NCBI GenBank assembly: GCA_963922205.1
Contig: CAWUHX010000004.1
Location: 496,001 to 560,000 of the forward strand
Direction: 5' to 3'
Length of the DNA: 64,000 nucleotides
Source: Romanomermis culicivorax
Lineage: Eukaryota; Nematoda; Enoplea; Mermithida; Mermithidae
How positions within the stretch are numbered: position 1 is the stretch's first letter; each line of letters opens with the position of its first letter. A program made the position numbers and the translations under genes. The notes below the pieces were generated by a model that worked only from the letters and a program-made list of their open reading frames with translations, was not told where the DNA came from and did no database searches. This document shows, in pieces, positions 55,935 to 64,000 of this stretch.

Positions 55935-58596
55935 TACAGTATCCATCAAAATGCACATCATCAACCGAATCATTAGCTACGGTAACCAACTAAAATCTGC
56001 AGGAAAAAATTCGAGTAGACATAAATTTTATGCAGAAAATAGGAGTTTACTTATACTCTGTTTTTTACAAAATGCTTCTAAATAGAAGAGTGACACAAAT
56101 CAGTACCGTCGTCAAAATCGTTTACATAGAACTCTTATCGTGAAATTTTACACTCGAAAAATTATTAAAGGTGAGGTCAGTATGCTCACAAATTTACAGT
56201 CCTATACGATGTGTGGTTTATCAGAAAATCGTGAAAATTTCAAATACCAATTGCTTTCCACTTTCATTATTTAGAAGCATTTCAAGAAAAACAGGCTATA
56301 GTACATTATGCCTTGTGTTGACATTTTAAATGAATAGGTATATAAATGCATACACACAGAGCATAAAAATTCTTGGGGTTCCAGTGCAATTCTTTCTTTC
56401 AAAATGTTAAACGTTTTCAAATGAAACTGATAAATTTCCATGTAAATTCTCAAGTAACAACAGCTTTTGACTTGCTGCAATTGTGCATTAAAAAAAATGA
56501 AACCAGAAAACTGGATTTAGTTATCATTTATCAATTCATAAGAAGCATTACTGGCTTAATTTAAAATTCGCTTCCTTCTACAGGTAGCCCACCAGCATCA
56601 ACTTTCAGTGACGACTCAAACCTGGCTTTATCAGTCTTTGGTGCCTACACAAAAGTCTGAATGAAAACTCGACTTCCATTCCCTCGAAATCAGCATTGGT
56701 ATCAGAGGATTTATTGAAGCAAGTAAATTCAAATCTGATTGAAACGAAAAATACCATGAAAGAAATTTTGGAGTACACTAAAATAGCTGCAGAAAATACA
56801 GAATCTTTGTCCGAAAATTTTGAACGAGTCTAGTAGAGAAATGATTCAAATTAATACGAAAATTTTGAATATTGTGATGGATTTTGAATATTGAAAAATG
56901 TTACAAAAGCTATATACACCTCAGGAATTAATGAACAGTAACGTACTGAGTGTGCAAGGAAAAGAACCATTGTCACCACAGCGTATTCAGCATAGCACAG
57001 AAACCCTAAACAAACGAAAAATAGGCTGACGTTTGGAGAACATGCCACAAAGCAATTAATGCTTTTCTACGAAAATCGCGGAATAAAAGTGCTCAGCAAA
57101 TTTTTTGTGCATAATGTACAGTAATCGTTTGTTTTTCATTCCATGTATAAATAATTCTCTTCATTAGAGAGAAATGGTATCGCACCAAAATAAAAATAGT
57201 AATTTGTGACGGAAAAAATAGTAAGACTGAAGAACTTGTAGTAATTTGATCTTGAATTCATGTTCACATTCAGTACACTATGAAATATTCATTTGCAATC
57301 TCCTTGATGAATCATGCCTCGTTTAAATTTTTCCACACTTAGTGATGGTCACACTTGTTCACCACACTTTCATGATCCTATGACTTCTGCAGCTGAATAA
57401 ATAATTTTCAGATATATCAGCCCGACAAGGAGAAAATCGTGATCAATATTATTTTTATTATCATGATGCATGAATATAAATAATGTGCATATACAGTATG
57501 CTTAGCCAAATGTCTGGAATAATAGACTTTGCACCCTGTGACTGAAAGAACAGGCGCAAATATCTTTACCACACATACTAGAAAGAAAAAAATGACATAT
57601 CCAGTGTCTTTGTGCATTTGCCAAAAAAAAAATTCTGGACGCGAATTTTTGAGGGTTAGTTTCGCCCGGTAGTGTACCTGCAGAAAAACACCCTGAATAT
57701 CTGACAATTTAAATGAATAATTTGCCTTGAAAGATTGATGATCAACAATTTATAGAAAAATTCACTTGAGTGAATGCTTGAATTATACACTATTTATTTT
57801 GAAATGATCGACTCAGTGGTGTCCCAGCCAAAATGCCATCTAAAATTATGGAATGCTCGTTGGCTCTATTCGATAATTTTTTCTTTCATGTTACTGACTT
57901 GATAATAAGTATTTCCAATCAATCCAAGATCATTAAAGTTGATTTGCTAATTTCGACTAAGTTACATTTGTCAAAATTCTGAGCACTGCATTGATCATTC
58001 TTATATCAATGGATCATAGTGCAAATAATTATGCAGTATCAACAAACGTGATCTCCTCAACCATTTACGCCAGTATAAATTCATACCGTACTTCTTTGAT
58101 CATATCAACCAGAGAAATTTATTCTTCGTCTGGTTGATAAGATAAAAGGAGTACAGTATGAACTATGATATACGGACAATTCGCCACCGGTAATTGGCCT
58201 CCAATCCACTGTTTTCTTAATTTAAAAAATTCAGATTTAAAAATAATTCCACTAGGTTGTTTGCAGTTATGTAATGGCATTTCTACACATCCATACACAA
58301 AACCTAGAGATTTTTCTTGGCTGAAATAGCTAGGTTTATTTATGAATTCTGCATGCAGAGTGCAAGTATGTGCACAAGAAGAAAAAGATCCACAGCAATG
58401 TTCCCAAATAAAGGTCGACAAAAAACTTTTCAAATTTTCTTTGAATAAATAATTTTTTTACTGGTGCAGTTGATACTAAGTCAATATAAGCATTTTGTAC
58501 TGGTACAGTGTGCAATACAGGCGTCTGAGCAGTAGTTCCCTAGCATTGAAGTGGCCGGTGGTTTTTTCACTTGAAACAAATGTGTGGCCGAGTTTT
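55935..58596 (+). repeat. BEN-like repeat family, copy 2
   Basis: This starts with the TCCATCAAAATGCAC block shared with 48,350. The coiled-coil exon is kept near 56,590-56,832. The BEN-like ORF has lost its N-terminal ~430 bp and is frameshifted (near 56,895-57,095). Relative to copy 4 it carries an extra ~570 bp (about 57,389-57,955). It ends where an adapter-like 25-mer begins. Confidence 0.75.
58079..58162. ncRNA. Conserved hairpin, ~84 nt
   Basis: Arms around ATATCAACCAGA and TCTGGTTGATA extend outward to TTCATAC and GTATGAA with few mismatches, forming a precursor-microRNA-sized stem. It recurs at 60,612-60,694 (the probable duplicate) and, in the opposite orientation, at 62,730-62,814, where several substitutions preserve pairing. 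It could be a structured RNA or just an internal palindrome of the repeat. Confidence 0.4.
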
Positions 58597-58621
58597 AGTA
58601 CTCTGCGTTGATACCACTGCT
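58597..58621. other. Adapter-like 25-mer at contig end
   Basis: The last 25 bases before the gap (containing GTACTCTGCG and ATACCACTGCT) match, from memory, the reverse complement of the SMART/template-switch type PCR primer, also used as adapter in amplified low-input long-read libraries. The duplicate at 61,126-61,160 continues with different sequence from the same point, so these 25 bases are foreign to the locus. Confidence 0.9.
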
Positions 58622-58721
58622 NNNNNNNNNNNNNNNNNNNNNNNNNNNNNNNNNNNNNNNNNNNNNNNNNNNNNNNNNNNNNNNNNNNNNNNNNNNNNNN
58701 NNNNNNNNNNNNNNNNNNNNN
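58622..58721. other. Assembly gap of 100 N
   Basis: Exactly 100 N, flanked by two copies of the same 2.4-kb sequence (56,192-58,596 and 58,722-61,129). ORFs that seem to cross it are artefacts. Confidence 0.95.
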
Positions 58722-61129
58722 ATTTACAGTCCTATACGATGTGTGGTTTATCAGAAAATCGTGAAAATTTCAAATACCAATTGCTTTCCACTTTCATTAT
58801 TTAGAAGCATTTCAAGAAAAACAGGCTATAGTACATTATGCCTTGTGTTGACATTTTAAATGAATAGGTATATAAATGCATACACACAGAGCATAAAAAA
58901 TTCTTGGGGTTCCAGTGCAATTCTTTCTTTCAAAATGTTAAACGTTTTTCAAATGAAACTGATAAATTTCCATGTAAATTCTCAAGTAACAACAGCTTTT
59001 GACTTGCTGCAATTGTGCATTAAAAAAAATGAAACCAGAAAACTGGATTTAGTTATCATTTATCAATTCATAAGAAGCATTACTGGCTTAATTTAAAATT
59101 CGCTTCCTTCTACAGGTAGCCCACCAGCATCAACTTTCAGTGACGACTCAAACCTGGCTTTATCAGTCTTTGGTGCCTACACAAAAGTCTGAATGAAAAC
59201 TCGACTTCCATTCCCTCGAAATCAGCATTGGTATCAGAGGATTTATTGAAGCAAGTAAATTCAAATCTGATTGAAACGAAAAATACCATGAAAGAAATTT
59301 TGGAGTACACTAAAATAGCTGCAGAAAATACAGAATCTTTGTCCGAAAATTTTGAACGAGTCTAGTAGAGAAATGATTCAAATTAATACGAAAATTTTGA
59401 ATATTGTGATGGATTTTGAATATTGAAAAATGTTACAAAAGCTATATACACCTCAGGAATTAATGAACAGTAACGTACTGAGTGTGCAAGGAAAAGAACC
59501 ATTGTCACCACAGCGTATTCAGCATAGCACAGAAACCCTAAACAAACGAAAAATAGGCTGACGTTTGGAGAACATGCCACAAAGCAATTAATGCTTTTCT
59601 ACGAAAATCGCGGAATAAAAGTGCTCAGCAAATTTTTTGTGCATAATGTACAGTAATCGTTTGTTTTTCATTCCATGTATAAATAATTCTCTTCATTAGA
59701 GAGAAATGGTATCGCACCAAAATAAAAATAGTAATTTGTGACGGAAAAAAATAGTAAGACTGAAGAACTTGTAGTAATTTGATCTTGAATTCATGTTCAC
59801 ATTCAGTACACTATGAAATATTCATTTGCAATCTCCTTGATGAATCATGCCTCGTTTAAATTTTTCCACACTTAGTGATGGTCACACTTGTTCACCACAC
59901 TTTCATGATCCTATGACTTCTGCAGCTGAATAAATAATTTTCAGATATATCAGCCCGACAAGGAGAAAATCGTGATCAATATTATTTTTATTATCATGAT
60001 GCATGAATATAAATAATGTGCATATACAGTATGCTTAGCCAAATGTCCTGGAATAATAGACTTTGCACCCTGTGACTGAAAGAACAGGCGCAAATATCTT
60101 TACCACACATACTAGAAAGAAAAAAATGACATATCCAGTGTCTTTGTGCATTTGCCAAAAAAAAAATTCTGGACGCGAATTTTTGAGGGTTAGTTTCGCC
60201 GGTAGTGTACCTGCAGAAAAACACCCTGAATATCTGACAATTTAAATGAATAATTTGCTTGAAAGATTGATGATCAACAATTTATAGAAAAATTCACTTG
60301 AGTGAATGCTTGAATTATACACTATTTATTTTGAAATGATCGACTCAGTGGTGTCCCAGCCAAAATGCCATCTAAAATTATGGAATGCTCGTTGGCTCTA
60401 TTCGATAATTTTTTCTTTCATGTTACTGACTTGATAATAAGTATTTCCAATCAATCCAAGATCATTAAAGTTGATTTGCTAATTTCGACTAAGTTACATT
60501 TGTCAAAATTCTGAGCACTGCATTGATCATTCTTATATCAATGGATCATAGTGCAAATAAATTATGCAGTATCAACAAACGTGATCTCCTCAACCATTTA
60601 CGCCAGTATAAATTCATACCGTACTTCTTTGATCATATCAACCAGAGAAATTATTCTTCGTCTGGTTGATAAGATAAAAGGAGTACAGTATGAACTATGA
60701 TATACGGACAATTCGCCACCGGTAATTGGCCTCCAATCCACTGTTTTCTTAATTTAAAAAATTCAGATTTAAAAATAATTCCACTAGGTTGTTTGCAGTT
60801 ATGTAATGGCATTTCTACACATCCATACACAAAACCTAGAGATTTTTCTTGGCTGAAATAGCTAGGTTTATTTATGAATTCTGCATGCAGAGTGCAAGTA
60901 TTGTGCACAAGAAGAAAAAGATCCACAGCAATGTTCCAAATAAAGGTCGACAAAAAACTTTTCAAATTTTCTTTGAATATATAATTTTTTTACTGGTGCA
61001 GTTGATACTAAGTCAATATAAGCATTTTGTACTGGTACAGTGTGCAATACAGGCGTCTGAGCAGTAGTTCCCTAGCATTGAAGTGGCCGGTGGTTTTTTC
61101 ACTTGAAACAAAATGTGTGGCCGAGTTTT
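58722..61129 (+). repeat. BEN-like repeat copy 3, probably a duplicated contig end of copy 2
   Basis: Near-identical to 56,192-58,596. Most differences I found are single-base indels, chiefly in short homopolymers (for example near 57,515/60,049, 57,666/60,200 and 58,031/60,559). It carries the same truncated BEN-like ORF, the same ~570-bp insertion and the same hairpin. It is more likely an unmerged contig overlap than a true tandem duplication. Confidence 0.85.
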
Positions 61130-61139
61130 GTTAAGATAT

Positions 61140-61860
61140 TGTCACGTGCCAACAGATTTCATCAAACGTCACGTGATTCACATCACAATTTTTTGTTATG
61201 TTTTTGGTTACGTTTTGTGTTACAGTAATTTGCATCAATTTTGCATTTCGTTTTTATAATTTTTATATGCAATTTATGTGTGTACTTTTCATGTTTTATT
61301 TCTGTTGCTTTCATGCACACTTTATTTCCCTTTCCAATTATTATTTTTTTATACACGTAGACTACGGTATGTGCCCGCTAGTCAAGAATTTCCGTTAGAG
61401 ATAAGCTCTCTGAGCTCATCGCTGTAATTGGAGCACAACGTGCACCTCTTATCAGTAAAAATTAGTGACGTTTCGCAACGTGAAACGACTAGTTTGAAAT
61501 TCTCACTAGATGACGTTCCTATGTTAAGCATGGAGAGTGAAAACTCGCCCCAATTCTTAACGTTGTGAACTGGAAAATGTCTATGTGACCATAGGCATCT
61601 TCTACAGCAATTTCCCCAGCAGAAGTTAGCTTGGGGAAGTGTTAACTCGGCCCAAGGCATACTGTAGTTTATAGAGCCCTTTAAAAGGGCATGTTTCGTT
61701 AGTTTGACACTCATTTCTGGGCATAATCGTCTTGTTGCATTTTTACAGCCTGCCTCTCGCATTTGCCATTCCTCGCCTTTCTTATTATATTTTATATTAC
61801 AAACTGCGTTCGCCGCCCGTCAATAAATTTGCATATTCTCACCTTCAGTCTCCTGTATGT
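61140..61860 (+). repeat. LTR related to the copy B 5' LTR (solo or partial)
   Basis: Starts TGTCACGTGCC and is similar to the reverse complement of 34,800-35,464. Shared blocks are GTCACGTGATTC, CACCTCTTATCA near 61,441, ATGTCTATGTGACCATAGGC near 61,579, GAAGTTAGCTTGGG near 61,622, CCTTTAAAAGGGCATG near 61,679 (TATA-like) and CAATAAATTTGCATA near 61,822 (poly-A signal region). The 3' end and target duplication were not found, and no coding region follows. Confidence 0.6.
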
Positions 61861-62284
61861 TGCCAGTTACAGTAACCCAACCGTAGGAGTTCATCCCCGT
61901 CGCCTTTGATCGAGAACCCCCATCGCCCTCACCGAGGAAACGTTTGATACCCCCGCCTGCGGACCCACAGCAGCATTAACCTTTACGCCAATTCGTTCCA
62001 GATCAAGCAACATTGAATCTGAATGGCTTTTTCAAATAGCAATAACCTCTGCTATTTCCCACGCTAAGCCAAAGCTATAATTTCTAAAGTGCTACAAAAC
62101 GATTTTGTAAAAACAATCTAGAAAAATGCTTGAAAATACGTGGAAAAAACAATCTAAGATCACAAAATCATGAATAACATGCTGGTTTCTGAAAGCTATA
62201 AGCATATGCTACGATGACCTTCTCTGACCGCACAACATTGATTATTTTCAGTCAGATTAACTTTAGCTGCAAGCTTGCATTTTG
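61861..62284. other. Stretch between LTR and inverted BEN-like copy
   Basis: About 420 bp with no recognised gene. The first ~150 bp are GC-richer and may be LTR end or leader of the related element; the remainder is AT-rich. Confidence 0.35.
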
Positions 62285-64000
62285 AACTCGGCAACACATT
62301 TTGTTTCAAGTGAAAAAAACCACCGGCCACTTCAATGCTAGGGAACTACTGCTCGAACGTCTGTATTGCACACTGTACGAGTAAAAAAGACTTATACTGA
62401 CTTAGTACTAACTGCACCAGTGAAAAAATCGTAAATTCAAAGAAAATTAGAAAAAAATTGTTTGTGGACCATTATTTGGAACATTGCTGTGGATCTTTTT
62501 CTTCTTGTGCATAATACTTGCACTCTGCATGCAGAATTCATAAATAAACATGCTATTTCGGCTAGGAAAAATCTCTAGGTTTTGTGCATGGATGTGTAGA
62601 AGTGCTATTACATAACTGCCAACAATTATTTTTATATCTGAATTTTTTAAATCAAATAAAAAACCAGTGAATTGGGGGCCAATTACTGGGGGAGAACTGT
62701 GGGGGGGGGCGAATTGTCCATATCCCATAGTTCATACTGTACTCTTTCTATCCTATCAACCAGACAAAGAATAATTTCTCTGGTTGATATCATCAAGGAG
62801 GTACAGTATGAATGTATACTGACGTGAATGGTTTCAGACATGATGTTTGTTGATACTGCATAATAATTTATTTGCACTATGATCCTTTGATTTAAGAATG
62901 ATTAATGCAGTGCTCAGAATTTTGACAAATGTAACTTTACTCGAAGTCATAGGATCATGAAAGTGTGGTGAACAAGTGTGACCATCACTAAGTATGGAAA
63001 AATTTAAACGAGGAATAATTCATCAAGGAGATTGCAAATGAATATTTCATAGTGTACTGAATGTGAACATGAATTCAAGACCAAATTAACTACAAGTTCT
63101 TCAGTCTTACTATTTTTTTCCGTCACAAATTACTATTTTTAATTTGGTGCGATACAATTTCTCTCTCACGAAGAAGATTATTTATACATGGAATGAAAAA
63201 CAAACGATTACTGTACATTATGCACAAAAAATTTACTGAGCACTTTTATTCCCCGATTTTCGTAGAAAAGCATCAATTGCTTTGTGGCATGTTCTCCAAA
63301 CGGCAGCGTATTTTTCGTTTGTTTGGGGTAGAAAACAAGTCATAACAGTTTCTTTGATATGCTGAATACGCCCCGGTGACAATGGTTCTTTTCCTTGCAC
63401 AACCCATATGTTACGGTTCATTAATTCCTGAGGTGTATATAGCTTTTGTAACATTTTTGTACAAAATGAATGCTGTTTGTCTAACAAGTCCAATTTCGCT
63501 TTGAGAAAGGAAATTTTGGGTCGTCATTGTTTGAGGTTCCTGTAACGACGGTAAACAAAAGACGGCTGAAGCAGGTGGAGGTTGAGCTCGCTCTAGCATT
63601 TCAGTAATTGTTTATGAATGGGATAATAGTCATCTTCATTATGGTAAAAGTCGGCCAGAGTGTTGGTTGGAGAGTTGGCTTCTATTGGCAGACTGTTGTG
63701 TTTTTTGGGTGTTGTACAGGGCATTGTGAGCGTGTTTCTCATCTCCATCACAATATTCAAAATTTTCGTATTGATTCAAATCATTTCTCTACTAGACTCG
63801 TTTAAAATTCTCAGACAAAGCGTTTGTATTTTCTGCAGATATTTTAGTGTACTCCAAAATTTCTTTCATGGTGTTTTTCATTTCAATCAGATTGGAATTT
63901 ACTTGCTTCAATAAATCCTCTGATACCGATGTTGATTTTGAGCGAATGAAAGTCGAGTTTTCATTCAGACTGTTGTAGGCACCAAAGACTGATAAAGCCA
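62285..64000 (-). repeat. BEN-like repeat family, copy 4, inverted, runs off window
   Basis: Reverse complement of the copy 3 region, beginning at the ACTCGGCAACACA boundary near 62,288. It is clearly diverged from copy 3 by substitutions, lacks the ~570-bp insertion, and includes the coiled-coil exon at the edge (63,800-64,000). With copy 3 it forms an inverted pair around the 61,140 LTR. Confidence 0.75.
63233..63770 (-). pseudogene. BEN-like ORF, copy 4, frameshifted
   Basis: The frame 63,493-63,233 keeps the BEN-like C-terminus (LQKLYTPQELMNRNI, GKEPLSPGRIQHIKETV, VWRTCHKAIDAFLRK). Upstream, the N-terminal part matches copy 1 (DFYHNEDDYYPIH) but is in other phases, with breaks near 63,605 and 63,470. 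It is thus a broken relative of 48,995-49,552, with the domain still readable. Confidence 0.6.

Noticed and set aside
58571-58859. ORFs running across the second N gap
   Set aside because: They translate N bases and adapter-like sequence.
58722-64000. Inverted arrangement of BEN-like copies 3 and 4 as a pure amplification chimera
   Set aside because: The arms differ by many substitutions and a 570-bp segment, unlike a foldback artefact, whose arms would be identical.

Overview
The window reads as nuclear DNA of a small invertebrate. The left two thirds (1-41,950) is a pile-up of Ty3/Gypsy-type LTR retroelements, all on the minus strand. The right third is AT-rich DNA with repeat families, short intron-like structures, a BEN-like gene family and a Tc1/mariner relic. 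I see no bacterial operons, rRNA, tRNA or CRISPR. A nematode, perhaps a mermithid or other Dorylaimia, is my guess from general resemblance only. The library may have been PCR-amplified from little DNA, because an adapter-like 25-mer sits at a contig end (58,597-58,621). Both N runs are exactly 100 bases (9,146-9,245 and 58,622-58,721), the usual length for gaps of unknown size.

Layout. (1) 1-9,145: copy A of a large retroelement, cut by the left window edge. One minus-strand frame is open from 5,161 to base 1 and covers Gag, a zinc knuckle, an envelope-like glycoprotein region and a retropepsin. Its 4-kb leader carries a tandem array of CRE-like motifs. (2) 9,244-23,900: a complete young Gypsy element of 14.66 kb ('Gypsy1'). 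It has 615-bp LTRs with one difference seen, a 2,055-codon gag-pol interrupted by a single TAG in integrase, and a 1,502-codon third ORF in the envelope position that begins with a DEDDy 3'-5' exonuclease domain. (3) 23,901-35,464: copy B, a decayed relative of copy A, from RT back through Gag, leader and a 5' LTR. (4) 35,608-36,723: gag remnant of a second Gypsy family. (5) about 36,880-41,950: copy C, an older relative of A/B with env-like, protease, RNase H and integrase pieces, carrying a 508-bp solo LTR with a 4-bp target duplication. (6) 42-64 kb: two copies of an acidic-exon repeat (43.0 and 52.5 kb), a Tc1/IS630-like transposase relic (45-46.2 kb), hairpins, a 2.7-kb AT-rich higher-order repeat (49.8-52.5 kb), and BEN-like repeats at 48.3, 55.9, 58.7 and (inverted) 62.3 kb.

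How it fits together. Copies A, B and C all place the glycoprotein-like region between Gag and Pol. B and A together also show two retropepsin modules, one behind the glycoprotein membrane segment and one in front of RT. Gypsy1 has the ordinary gag-PR-RT-RH-IN order but adds the exonuclease ORF. These two architectures are the most unusual biology in the window. The 2.4-kb duplication across the second gap is probably an assembly artefact, so the real locus is probably shorter than shown.
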